Notes: generated from the sequence alone by a model not told the origin. A stretch of DNA of 12,694 nt from CAVQGF01 sp045807945 (GCA_045807945.1 JBJMGI010000020.1:1-12694); one strand, 5' to 3'. Positions 6,227-12,566 are shown, numbered from the stretch's first letter. Numbers and translations: made by a program.

Positions 6227-7555
6227 GTGATCAGCCGATACACGCGTCCCGAGATGGGCCGCATCTGGGCCGACGAAAACAAGTTCCGCATGTGGCTGGC
6301 GGTCGAAGTGGCCGCCACCGAGACGCTGGCGGAAGCCGGATTGGTGCCGCAAGAAGCGGCAAAGGCCATCCGAGAGAAGGGCGACTTCAATCTCGCCCGG
6401 ATCCACCAGGTTGAAGCGGAGGTGAAGCATGACGTGATCGCCTTCACGACCGCCGTTGCGGAAAAAGTTGGTCCGCAGTCGCGCTGGCTTCATTACGGGC
6501 TAACGTCAAACGACGTGGTGGATACGGCGCAGGCACTGCAGATCAAAGAAGCCTCTGATCTGATCGCAAAAGATCTGAAAGCGCTACGTGCAGTCCTGAA
6601 GCAGCGCGCCTTTGAATTCAAAGACACACCGATGATCGGGCGCACGCACGGCATCCACGCCGAGCCGATCACCTTCGGCCTGAAGCTTGCGAACTGGTAT
6701 TCGGAGACGGAGCGCAACATCGTGCGATTCGAGCGCGCGGCAGAAGAAATGCGCGTTGGGAAGCTTTCGGGAGCTGTGGGAACGTTCGCGCACCTCGAGC
6801 CGGAATACGAAGTACAGATATGCGAACGGCTGGGGCTGAAGGCGGCGGAGATATCGTCGCAAGTCATCCAGCGCGACCGGCACGCGAACTACGTCTGCAC
6901 ACTTGCGGTGATTGCGGCAACGCTCGACAAGATCGCGACGGAAATCCGCCATCTGCAGCGCACGGAAGTGCGCGAAGCCGAAGAATTCTTTAGCGAAAAA
7001 CAGAAGGGCTCCTCGGCCATGCCGCATAAGCGGAACCCGGTCACGTGCGAGCAGATTAGCGGACTGGCACGCGTGGTCCGCTCGAACGCGCAAGCCGCAT
7101 TCGAGAACGTGGCACTGTGGCACGAGCGCGACATCTCACACTCCTCTGTGGAGCGAGTGATCCTGCCGGATTCGACCATTCTGGTGGACTATCTGCTGAA
7201 CAAGACGACCAAACTGCTGGATACTCTGCTGGTCTATCCGAAACGCATGCTGCAAAACCTGGAGAGCACGGGCGGGCTGGTATTCAGCGGGCAGTTGCTG
7301 CTCGACCTGGCAGAGAGCGGCATGCTGCGCGAGGACGCCTATGGCCTGGTACAAGAGCACGCGATGCGCGCCTGGAAGCAGGGGCTGAACTTCCGCGAGC
7401 TGGTGACGAAAGATAAAAGGATATCGAAGCGCGTCTCGCCTGCCCAGCTCAGTCGTGCCTTCAGCCTGAAGCGGCAGCTGCGGAATGTGGACAAGATCTT
7501 CGAGCGTGTCTTCGGCGCGAGCAAGACGAAACCGGCAAGCAAAGGACGGCGTTGA
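6227..7555 (+). CDS. purB: Adenylosuccinate lyase
   Basis: A cytoplasmic homotetrameric lyase that releases fumarate from SAICAR and from adenylosuccinate in purine synthesis. The GTG at 6227 is chosen because GAAAGGA lies 5 bases upstream and gives the family-typical opening MISRYTRPEMGRIW, 442 residues. The open frame runs 120 bases further upstream, but that part crosses the marR operator and has no homologous look. Key sites are H68 (VKHDV), TSNDVVDT (93-100), the catalytic H141 in RTHGIHAEP and the flexible signature loop GSSAMPHKRNP (261-271) with the catalytic serine at S263. GKLSGAVGTFAHLEP (178-192) is also typical. Numbering of H68, H141 and S263 matches the Bacillus-type enzyme closely. 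Its stop shares one base with the next ATG. No other purine gene is in the window. Confidence 0.96.
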   Translation: MISRYTRPEMGRIWADENKFRMWLAVEVAATETLAEAGLVPQEAAKAIREKGDFNLARIHQVEAEVKHDVIAFTTAVAEKVGPQSRWLHYGLTSNDVVDTAQALQIKEASDLIAKDLKALRAVLKQRAFEFKDTPMIGRTHGIHAEPITFGLKLANWYSETERNIVRFERAAEEMRVGKLSGAVGTFAHLEPEYEVQICERLGLKAAEISSQVIQRDRHANYVCTLAVIAATLDKIATEIRHLQRTEVREAEEFFSEKQKGSSAMPHKRNPVTCEQISGLARVVRSNAQAAFENVALWHERDISHSSVERVILPDSTILVDYLLNKTTKLLDTLLVYPKRMLQNLESTGGLVFSGQLLLDLAESGMLREDAYGLVQEHAMRAWKQGLNFRELVTKDKRISKRVSPAQLSRAFSLKRQLRNVDKIFERVFGASKTKPASKGRR

Positions 7556-8340
7556 TGTTTGCAACCCTGGCGTTGAGCTTCATCCTGCTTTTCCAGCATC
7601 ATCACGATCTGGCAACCACGCAACAGCAGCCGCCAGCGCAGTCTCCGGCTTCCACGCAACCGGCGCAGCAGCAGCTGATGCAGCACGATGATCACGGGGC
7701 GATGGACATGGATGACCATTCCGGAATGGCGGGAATGGATCACCAACATCCCGGGAAAGAGCCCGGACCGGATCCCGATTCCTTGCGCAATCACCACATC
7801 GCGGGATTCGGCATCATCTTCCTGGCGCTGCTTACATATCTGGAAGAGCGCAATTTCGCGAAGCTGAAGTATCTGAAATATTTTTGGCCGGTGCTGCTCT
7901 ACGTGATCGGCATCGCGGTGCTCATATGGAGCGACCCGGGCACATGGCCCGATGGCGATACTCCGCTGAGCACGCAGCCAGAGGCCATCCAGCACAAAAT
8001 ATTCGCCGTCATTGCGCTGGTAATAGCTACTATTGAATTGTTCCGGCGCACGGGGACGCTCGCGCATATTGCCTGGCGCGGTGTCCTCTCAGGAGCGATC
8101 CTCGTGGCCGGCGTCTTCTTGCTCTTCCACCATGGACGCCACGTGCACGTCGTACACCTGCAGCATCGGGCGATGGGAATCACCGCCGTGCTGCTCGGAA
8201 TCGCAAAATTCACTGAGCCGGCTTTGGACGGCAGCGTAGGAGCCCAGCAGCGGATGAGCCTGGGGCAACGGCTGCGGTCGCATCTGCCAAGCCTGCTGAC
8301 ACTGCTGTTGGGACTGATGTTCGTGTTTTATTTCGAATAA
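7555..8340 (+). CDS. Polytopic membrane protein with Met/His-rich metal-binding-like segment
   Basis: A 261-residue membrane protein I do not recognise as a named family. The ATG shares its A with the purB TGA (TGATG), and AAGGA lies about 8 bases upstream, so the two are translationally coupled. An N-terminal hydrophobic stretch (1-14) is a signal or anchor. A Gln/Pro-rich linker (23-40) follows, then HDDHGAMDMDDHSGMAGMDH (44-63), resembling the Met/His motifs of PcoA/CopA-type periplasmic copper proteins. About six helices follow: 82-96, 108-125, 148-164, 174-192, 206-220 and 244-260. A second cluster, HHGRHVHVVHLQH (192-204), sits at one membrane face. Histidines near helix ends (80, 81, 147, 204) could bind metal or haem. 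A role in copper handling is inference. The 3' end overlaps the convergent GNAT gene by 13 bases. Confidence 0.75.
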   Translation: MFATLALSFILLFQHHHDLATTQQQPPAQSPASTQPAQQQLMQHDDHGAMDMDDHSGMAGMDHQHPGKEPGPDPDSLRNHHIAGFGIIFLALLTYLEERNFAKLKYLKYFWPVLLYVIGIAVLIWSDPGTWPDGDTPLSTQPEAIQHKIFAVIALVIATIELFRRTGTLAHIAWRGVLSGAILVAGVFLLFHHGRHVHVVHLQHRAMGITAVLLGIAKFTEPALDGSVGAQQRMSLGQRLRSHLPSLLTLLLGLMFVFYFE

Positions 8341-8882
8341 TCGGAGCGAAGCAGCGAGTACATCGTCACGTCCGGGAATTTGCCCTTGATGAGTTCGCGC
8401 TGGCGCAGCACGCCTTCGAATTTGAAGCCGCATTTTTCCAGCACACGCTGTGAAGCTACATGGCCAACGATGGTGCCGGCCTCGATGCGGTTTACGTTCA
8501 TCTTCTTGAAGCCGAAATTGCAGACCGCCTTCGCGGCTTCCGTAACATAGCCTTCTCCCCAGACGATCGGATTGATGACATACCCTAGTTCGGCGCGCTG
8601 GTCGGGATTCGGCCACTGCAGAAAGCCGAGCGCACCGATGAGGCGTCCCGTGGTCTTCAACTGCATCCCCCACAGAGGAGTGATGCCCTTTTTGTAACTC
8701 GCCTGCACACGCCGGATGAACGCGTGCGTGTCCTTGATGCTCTCATGCGTGACGAAGCGAACGTATTTGGTCACCTCGGGATCAGAGGCATAGGCGAAGA
8801 TGTCGGGCGCGTCCTTCATCGTGATGGGGCGAAGGAGCAGGCGCTCGGTTTCGATTTTCGGAATCTTGAACTTGGGCTTCAT
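8328..8882 (-). CDS. GNAT-family N-acetyltransferase (RimJ/RimL type)
   Basis: A 184-residue cytoplasmic acetyltransferase using acetyl-CoA. The opening IETERLLLRPITMKDAPDIFAYASD (10-34) is typical of RimJ/RimL proteins that modify N-terminal amines, although many members act on small molecules. Motif A is ELGYVINPIVWGEGYVTEAAKAV (98-120), containing the acetyl-CoA pyrophosphate loop WGEGYVTEA. Motif B is ASQRVLEKCGFKFEG (143-157). The usual Asn before the SxRVLEKxGF segment is replaced (GHVAS). The ATG at 8882 lies only 3 bases after the larB stop, so the two genes form one transcript, and no ribosome binding site beyond the larB tail is clear. The substrate cannot be told. Its 3' end overlaps the convergent membrane protein gene by 13 bases, with no terminator between them. 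Confidence 0.9.
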   Translation of the reverse strand: MKPKFKIPKIETERLLLRPITMKDAPDIFAYASDPEVTKYVRFVTHESIKDTHAFIRRVQASYKKGITPLWGMQLKTTGRLIGALGFLQWPNPDQRAELGYVINPIVWGEGYVTEAAKAVCNFGFKKMNVNRIEAGTIVGHVASQRVLEKCGFKFEGVLRQRELIKGKFPDVTMYSLLRSDYSK

Positions 8883-8885
8883 GGA

Positions 8886-9632
8886 TTACAGGCGGTTGAT
8901 CATGCTGGCGACGTACGCTGCGCCGAAGCCGTTATCAATATTCACCACGCTGACGTTCGAGGCGCAGGAATTCAGCATCCCGAGCAGCGCGGCAAGTCCG
9001 TCGAAGGACGCTCCGTAACCGACGCTTGTCGGAACCGCGATCACGGGCACCCGCAGTAGACCTCCAACGACGCTGGGCAGCGCACCTTCCATCCCGGCAC
9101 ATACGATGACCACTCGCGCGCGCATCAGCGCCTCCGAGTGGGCGAGCAGGCGGTGGATCCCGGCTACTCCGACGTCGTAAAAATGCTCGACATTGTTCCC
9201 CATGACCTCGGCGGTGATGACCGCTTCTTCGGCAATCGGAATGTCGCTGGTACCGGCGGAGACCACGGCAATGGTTCCCTTGCCGTGTTTCTTCTTCTCT
9301 TGCTGCAGAGTGATGCAGCGGCCGAGCTCGTGATACTCCGCCCTGCGCGCAATCTTCTTTACTGCCGCGAAATGTTGCGGCGTTGCGCGCGTGACCAGGA
9401 CATTGCTCTTGTGCGCGGCAAGCTTCTTGAATATCCCGGCGACCTGGGCCGGGGTCTTTCCCGATGCAAGGATCACCTCCGGCATCCCGGCACGGATGGC
9501 GCGATGGTGGTCGACCTTGGCGAAGCCCAAGTCCTCGAAAGGCATGTGACGTAGCCGCGCGAGGGCCTCGTCGGGCGAGAGTTTTCGCGCCTGAACGTCG
9601 TTCAAGAGCTTCTTGAGTGACTCGGAATTCAC
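8886..9632 (-). CDS. larB: Nickel-pincer cofactor biosynthesis protein LarB
   Basis: LarB carries out the first step of nickel-pincer nucleotide synthesis: it carboxylates the pyridine ring of nicotinic acid adenine dinucleotide and hydrolyses the phosphoanhydride, in the cytoplasm. The 248-residue length is normal. The C-terminal half is the PurE-like domain: VVSAGTSDIPIAEEA (123-137), VVIVCAGMEGALPSVVGGL (174-192), PTSVGYGASFDGLAALLGMLNSCA (201-224) and VVNIDNGFGA (229-238). C223 in LNSCA matches the position of the family's proposed catalytic cysteine. The start is GTG at 9632; no in-frame ATG or ribosome binding site is visible, and a -10-like TAGTAT lies just upstream. Partners LarC and LarE are not in the window. 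The divergent gene is ubiX. Confidence 0.93.
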   Translation of the reverse strand: MNSESLKKLLNDVQARKLSPDEALARLRHMPFEDLGFAKVDHHRAIRAGMPEVILASGKTPAQVAGIFKKLAAHKSNVLVTRATPQHFAAVKKIARRAEYHELGRCITLQQEKKKHGKGTIAVVSAGTSDIPIAEEAVITAEVMGNNVEHFYDVGVAGIHRLLAHSEALMRARVVIVCAGMEGALPSVVGGLLRVPVIAVPTSVGYGASFDGLAALLGMLNSCASNVSVVNIDNGFGAAYVASMINRL

Positions 9633-9639
9633 GCATTCA

Positions 9640-9661
9640 TACTACATTGGCGCATGTAGTA
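9640..9661. promoter_or_regulatory. Perfect inverted repeat in the larB/ubiX divergent promoter region
   Basis: Arms TACTACAT (9640-9647) and ATGTAGTA (9654-9661) are perfect complements separated by TGGCGC. The site fills most of the 42 bases between the larB GTG and the ubiX ATG. The outer parts of the arms also give -10-like boxes on each strand, TAGTAT on minus (9644-9639) and TAGTAC on plus (9657-9662). A bound repressor could thus control both genes at once. No regulator gene is adjacent. The half-site recalls TACA/TGTA operators of BlaI/CopY-type repressors, which is only a resemblance. Confidence 0.6.
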
Positions 9662-9674
9662 CCTTAGATGTCCG

Positions 9675-10280
9675 ATGCCACAGCTCTTCCAGCCAGAGAA
9701 TGTGACGGTAGCTATCACCGGCGCGAGCGGCGCCGTCTTTGCCGTGCACTTGCTGCGAGCGCTCGAGGCCGACAAGCGGGTGAAAGCAGTGAACCTGATC
9801 GTCTCGGACACCGCGTTGCGGGTTCTGGCGGAAGAGATCGGGATCCGTGGCCGAAGCGATCTAGCAGCCCAGCTACTCGGTGCAAAGAGCAAGAAGATCC
9901 AGCAGCAGAATAATGATGACATCGCGGCGAACGTCGCCAGCGGATCGTACCCAACGGACGCGATGATCGTGATCCCGTGCAGCATGGGGACGCTGGCGCG
10001 GATCGCGAATGGAATGTCATCCAGCTTGATCGAGCGCGCCGCCGATGTATGCCTCAAGGAGCAGCGGCCTTTGATCCTGTGTGCGCGCGAGACGCCGCTG
10101 AACAAGATCCATATACGCAACATGTACCGCGCCGCCGATGCCGGTGCGGTGATCTACCCATTGATCCCGACCTTCTACAACAAGCCTATCGACACGAACG
10201 AGATGGCGAGTCAGTTCGCCGCGCGCGTGCTGCAGCACGTCGGATTGCCGCAAAGTGGGGCTTATCGGTGGAAGGGTTGA
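9675..10280 (+). CDS. ubiX: Flavin prenyltransferase UbiX
   Basis: UbiX joins a dimethylallyl group to reduced FMN, making prenylated FMN, the cofactor of UbiD-type (de)carboxylases. The 201-residue size is normal. Visible are the flavin-binding Rossmann start VTVAITGASGA (10-20), PCSMGTLARIANGMSSSLIERAADV (101-125), the phosphate-binding RETPLNKIHIRNM (138-150) and YPLIPTFYNKP (161-171). The ATG at 9675 has no ribosome binding site; the palindrome with its -10-like end lies about 13 bases upstream, which suggests a leaderless or very short leader. Its stop overlaps the start of the small membrane protein by four bases. No ubiD is in the window, so the pathway served (quinone synthesis or aromatic decarboxylation) is open. 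Confidence 0.95.
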   Translation: MPQLFQPENVTVAITGASGAVFAVHLLRALEADKRVKAVNLIVSDTALRVLAEEIGIRGRSDLAAQLLGAKSKKIQQQNNDDIAANVASGSYPTDAMIVIPCSMGTLARIANGMSSSLIERAADVCLKEQRPLILCARETPLNKIHIRNMYRAADAGAVIYPLIPTFYNKPIDTNEMASQFAARVLQHVGLPQSGAYRWKG

Positions 10281-10648
10281 GTTCCATACTGTCATCCCCG
10301 AATGTGCTCTACTTTTTCGCACTGGTTGTGGTGCCAATATGTTGGTATTTGCTTTTGCTTGATTCGCGTGCCAACGTTCGATCAAAGCTGGTTCCGATGG
10401 CTCTCGCTCTCGGGATTATGACCCTCTACTTCTCGGTTGAAGCTTCCATCGCGCGTTGGAGTTGGTTCATGTTTCCACTCCACGATAAGGTTGGCGCCAG
10501 CTTGTTCATGCTTACGCCAGTTATTTTTCTAGGTATCGGAGTTGTCGGGGCCCTTAGTTGGCGGCTGAAACTTGGAAGCACCTTGATCGTGATTGCCGTG
10601 ACCTACGTTTCCTGGTGGATCGACCTTATGAGTAATTCTGGTCTGTAA
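10277..10648 (+). CDS. Small four-helix membrane protein of unknown function
   Basis: The frame overlaps the ubiX stop as TTGA, and the TTG at 10277 gives 123 residues. GGTGGA lies 4 bases upstream. A GTG at 10304 is an alternative but would cut into the first helix. Hydrophobic segments are at about 10-28, 38-54, 75-94 and 101-117, with short charged loops (DSRANVRSK after helix 1; the loop between helices 2 and 3 contains HDK at 69-71). Both termini are short. I do not recognise a family. The base composition is visibly lower in GC and uses more TTT, TTG and TAT than ubiX or larB, a hint of different origin. The coupling to ubiX may be incidental. No motif indicates transport or enzymatic function. 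Confidence 0.6.
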   Translation: MSSILSSPNVLYFFALVVVPICWYLLLLDSRANVRSKLVPMALALGIMTLYFSVEASIARWSWFMFPLHDKVGASLFMLTPVIFLGIGVVGALSWRLKLGSTLIVIAVTYVSWWIDLMSNSGL

Positions 10649-10701
10649 TTTCGTCTACTTGCATTGACCCATGAACACGCGGTAATCTACGCGAACACTG
10701 G

Positions 10702-10715
10702 GAAAGGAGGGGATC
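10702..10715 (+). promoter_or_regulatory. Extended Shine-Dalgarno-like sequence
   Basis: GAAAGGAGGGGATCC matches the complement of the usual bacterial 16S rRNA 3' end at nearly every base (only one mismatch, G for T after GGAGG). Ordinary ribosome binding sites match over 4-7 bases. The core AGGAGG ends 10 bases before an ATG at 10721. Confidence 0.5.
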
Positions 10716-10720
10716 CAATA

Positions 10721-10774
10721 ATGGCAAAAGATTGCAGTCATAGTTGTAGATTCAGTGAGGTGGCTGAGGCTTAG
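10721..10774 (+). CDS. Possible 17-residue micro-protein or leader peptide
   Basis: ATG at 10721 opens MAKDCSHSCRFSEVAEA and ends at TAG 10774. The only strong support is the extraordinary ribosome binding site 10 bases upstream. The peptide has a CSHSC motif that could bind a metal or be oxidised, and an acidic tail. No family is known to me. A stem-loop spans its stop codon, so it could instead be a leader peptide or part of a structured RNA. There is no downstream gene on this strand before the terminator at 10869, so attenuation of a following gene is unlikely within this layout. It could equally be chance. Confidence 0.35.
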   Translation: MAKDCSHSCRFSEVAEA

Positions 10775-10798
10775 GGCGGATTTCAAAACCTAAGACCT
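10767..10798 (+). other. Stem-loop overlapping the micro-ORF stop
   Basis: AGGCTTAGG (10767-10775) pairs with CCTAAGACCT (10789-10798) with one bulged A, giving nine base pairs around a 13-base loop. No T tract follows, so it is not an intrinsic terminator. It may be part of a small RNA that extends to the terminator at 10869. Confidence 0.45.
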
Positions 10799-10868
10799 GG
10801 CAATTTGTAGGACTTGTGCGGGGCCGTTTTGAAGCGAGCCCTCAGCCAATCCCAACAGCTATACCGAC

Positions 10869-10896
10869 CGGCCCGCGAGAAGATCGCGGGCCGTTT
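10869..10896 (+). terminator. Intrinsic terminator before the convergent Nudix gene
   Basis: CGGCCCGCGA (10869-10878) and TCGCGGGCCG (10884-10893) form a perfect 10-bp stem with a GAAGA loop, followed by only three T bases on the plus strand. It may end transcription from the ubiX unit or from the short transcript around 10700. On the minus strand no T run follows the hairpin. Confidence 0.75.
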
Positions 10897-10910
10897 CACT
10901 TGGGTTTCAC

Positions 10911-10935
10911 CACGGATGCACGGAGCTCACGGAGA
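10911..10935. repeat. Degenerate CACGGA short repeat
   Basis: CACGGA occurs at 10911, 10919 and 10928, spaced 8 and 9 bases apart. Similar CACGGAG/CACAGAG runs are, from memory, scattered in intergenic DNA of many soil bacteria. Three units only; function unknown. Confidence 0.5.
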
Positions 10936-10941
10936 ATTCTT

Positions 10942-11385
10942 TCAATTTCTTTCAGAAAGAGCCTTCTTGAGGACCTGCTTGGTCACGCCCGCGAGCGGCA
11001 TGCGGAGCGCTTGCTCGACGGGTACCCAGGCTACTTCAGAGACGTCGTCGCCCGCTCGCGGTGAGCCGGAGAGGTATTTGCAGACGACGTCCACGATCGA
11101 GTAGTGAAAGCGCAGGCGGCCGCCGCTCCCCTTCACCAAGGAATCCACCACTTCGAGCACTTCGCCGGCGTGAATGCGGATGCCGGTCTCTTCGTAAGTC
11201 TCGCGCTCGGCGGCTTCGCGCAACGTCTCGCCGAGTTCGACGACGCCTCCGGGGAATGTCCACTCACCTTTGCAGGGTTCTTGCGCCCGACAGACCAACA
11301 GCACCTTGCCCCGACGCAGCACGACCGCACCCACGCCGAGCAGTGGAGTCTTCGGATATTCGCGGGTCTTCTTCACGCGCCCCAT
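10942..11385 (-). CDS. Nudix hydrolase
   Basis: A 147-residue cytoplasmic hydrolase acting on a nucleoside diphosphate linked to another group. The Nudix box GX5EX7REUXEEXGU is complete: G47, E53, R61, E62, E65, E66, G68 and I69, within GGVVELGETLREAAERETYEETGI. The opening LLGVGAVVLRRGKVLLVCRAQEPCKGEWTFPGG is typical of ADP-ribose pyrophosphatase or MutT-like housekeeping members. Substrate cannot be read from the box. The ATG at 11385 follows the preceding stop by one base. It is the last gene of the nitroreductase unit. A role in removing oxidised or toxic nucleotides would suit a nitroreductase neighbour but is inference. Confidence 0.93.
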   Translation of the reverse strand: MGRVKKTREYPKTPLLGVGAVVLRRGKVLLVCRAQEPCKGEWTFPGGVVELGETLREAAERETYEETGIRIHAGEVLEVVDSLVKGSGGRLRFHYSIVDVVCKYLSGSPRAGDDVSEVAWVPVEQALRMPLAGVTKQVLKKALSERN

Positions 11386-11386
11386 C

Positions 11387-11881
11387 TTATTGAGTCGCGA
11401 TGAAGAAGTTTGTAGGGCTGAAGCCGATGACGCGCCAGCCTGGCTGGGTATGGCTGGCAGTCAACGTGAGGTTCGCGTCGCGGCGAATGGGTAGACCAAA
11501 GCCATCGTTCGGCGCTTGTTCGAGCTGAAAACTGGCGTGGATGGTTGCGGTACCGTCAGGATTCGCCGCGAACGAGTCCACGTGGTAGTGGACGCGGAAG
11601 GAGCGATAAGCCTCCATGACAGCGTTCACTTGCTCCTTCATCGCGGTGTAATCCTGAAAATTATCTTTGTCGAATGCGGAGAGCAGGGACTTGCGGTTGT
11701 GTCCGGCGAGCCCTTCGCCGATGCGTCCGATTAAGGCGTCAGCCACTGCGGATGAAAAATCCTGTTGCTGTAAGATCTGCGACTCGTTTTTGCTCTTCGG
11801 AGCCGGCGATGGGCCTGGTGCCGACTGTTGCTGCGCAACCGCAGCCGTCGCGAGAATGCAGGCGAACAGAAGGGTCCTCAC
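11387..11881 (-). CDS. Secreted or periplasmic protein, possible NTF2-like fold
   Basis: I prefer the GTG at 11881, which overlaps the nitroreductase stop as GTGA and has GGGGA about 7 bases upstream. It gives 164 residues beginning MRTLLFACILATAAVAQQQ, a clear signal peptide cleaved near AVA. A GTG seven codons upstream would place charged residues before the signal and looks worse. A Pro/Ser/Gln linker (17-40) is followed by a compact domain: an amphipathic helix (about 43-72), then FQDYTAMKEQVNAVMEAYRSFRVHYHVDSF and strands ending in LTLTASHTQPGWRVIGFSPTNFFI. The helix-then-curved-sheet order and the closing W-R-V-x-G-F are NTF2/SnoaL-like. No catalytic residues stand out. It could be a small envelope protein with a ligand pocket. 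The Nudix ATG follows one base after its stop. Confidence 0.75.
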   Translation of the reverse strand: MRTLLFACILATAAVAQQQSAPGPSPAPKSKNESQILQQQDFSSAVADALIGRIGEGLAGHNRKSLLSAFDKDNFQDYTAMKEQVNAVMEAYRSFRVHYHVDSFAANPDGTATIHASFQLEQAPNDGFGLPIRRDANLTLTASHTQPGWRVIGFSPTNFFIATQ

Positions 11882-12531
11882 AGCTTCATCCCCTTGCCCC
11901 ACTCTTCGGCGAAGCAGACACGCTCACTGGCGAAGCGTCCGCCGTACGGTTTGGCCGGGCCCTGGCGATATCCGATGGCGAGCAGCGCGATCACGCGAAC
12001 ATGCGACGGAATATTCAACACTTGACGCACTTCATCTTCTTCAAAGCCTTCGATAGGAGCGGTGTTGTAGCCCATGGCCTCGGCCATCAGCATCATCTGC
12101 GCGTATGCGAGCATCACGTTGCGGGCGAGCCAGATGTGCGTATCCGGTCCGGAAAGAAACTCTTCTGCGGTAGCCCGCGCCTTCGCATGTCGGCTGGGAT
12201 CGCCGTAGCCGTGCTCCTCGGCAAGGCGAAGCACCTCGTCGAGATCGCCGCGGCGCCATCCTTCAGGATCTCCGCAAGCGACGATCACGACCGGCGCCTG
12301 CTCGATCTTCAACTGATTGTGCACCGCGGGGCGAAGCCGCTTGCGCTGCTCGGCGTCACGCACCACGATGAAGCGCCAGGGTTGCAGGTTAAATCCGCTG
12401 GGAGCTCCCAGTCCGGCGTGCAGGATCTTGTGCAGGTCAGTTTCATGCACCGGAGCGGACTCGAAAGCCTGCGTCGAGCGACGCTCCTTTACGATCTCGC
12501 TGAGAGGCTTTTCTGTAGCGGTTTTGGCCAT
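11878..12531 (-). CDS. Nitroreductase-family FMN oxidoreductase
   Basis: A cytoplasmic flavoenzyme that transfers electrons from NAD(P)H to nitro compounds, quinones or similar acceptors. The ATG at 12531 gives 217 residues. An earlier in-frame ATG at 12576 would put a perfect palindrome inside the coding region, so I reject it. The domain starts LSEIVKERRSTQAF (10-23), with the RRS FMN-phosphate motif, then GAPSGFNLQPWRFIVV (42-57) which lines the flavin. Further family features are QAPVVIVACGD (78-88), MMLMAEAMGYNTAPIEGFEEDEVRQVLNIP (146-175) and IALLAIGYRQGPAKP (181-195). No ribosome binding site is clear. It leads the unit with the secreted protein and the Nudix gene, and diverges from ligD. 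Confidence 0.92.
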   Translation of the reverse strand: MAKTATEKPLSEIVKERRSTQAFESAPVHETDLHKILHAGLGAPSGFNLQPWRFIVVRDAEQRKRLRPAVHNQLKIEQAPVVIVACGDPEGWRRGDLDEVLRLAEEHGYGDPSRHAKARATAEEFLSGPDTHIWLARNVMLAYAQMMLMAEAMGYNTAPIEGFEEDEVRQVLNIPSHVRVIALLAIGYRQGPAKPYGGRFASERVCFAEEWGKGMKL

Positions 12532-12550
12532 GGCTGGTCGAAAAAAGCAG

Positions 12551-12566
12551 TCTACACCAGTGTAGA
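12551..12566. promoter_or_regulatory. Perfect palindrome between the nitroreductase and ligD genes
   Basis: TCTACAC (12551-12557) and GTGTAGA (12560-12566) are perfect inverted arms with a CA spacer. It lies in the 55 bases between the two divergent starts (12531 and 12587). TAGATT on plus (12562-12567) and TAGACT on minus both overlap it as weak -10-like boxes. Position and symmetry fit an operator for a dimeric repressor. Confidence 0.6.

Larger units (their letters stand above)
10649..10941. other. Gene-poor stretch with micro-ORF, hairpins, terminator and CACGGA repeat
   Basis: These 293 bases lie between the small membrane protein and the convergent Nudix gene. They hold a small hairpin (CGCGGTA 10678-10684 with TACGCG 10688-10693), a Shine-Dalgarno-like run and 17-codon ORF (10702-10774), a stem-loop over its stop (10767-10798), an intrinsic terminator (10869-10896) and a CACGGA repeat (10911-10935). 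TTGCAT (10659-10664) and TAATCT (10683-10688) at 18 bases could be a weak promoter for a short transcript that ends at the terminator. Confidence 0.5.

Noticed and set aside
9977..10276. Upstream part of the frame that ends at 10648
   Set aside because: It overlaps ubiX in another frame and reads as an Arg/Ala/Asp-rich shadow; only the part after 10277 looks like a protein.
10701..10716. Remnant of a 16S rRNA 3' end on the minus strand
   Set aside because: The similarity covers only about 15 bases; nothing beyond it resembles rRNA, so a ribosome-site-like sequence is the simpler reading.
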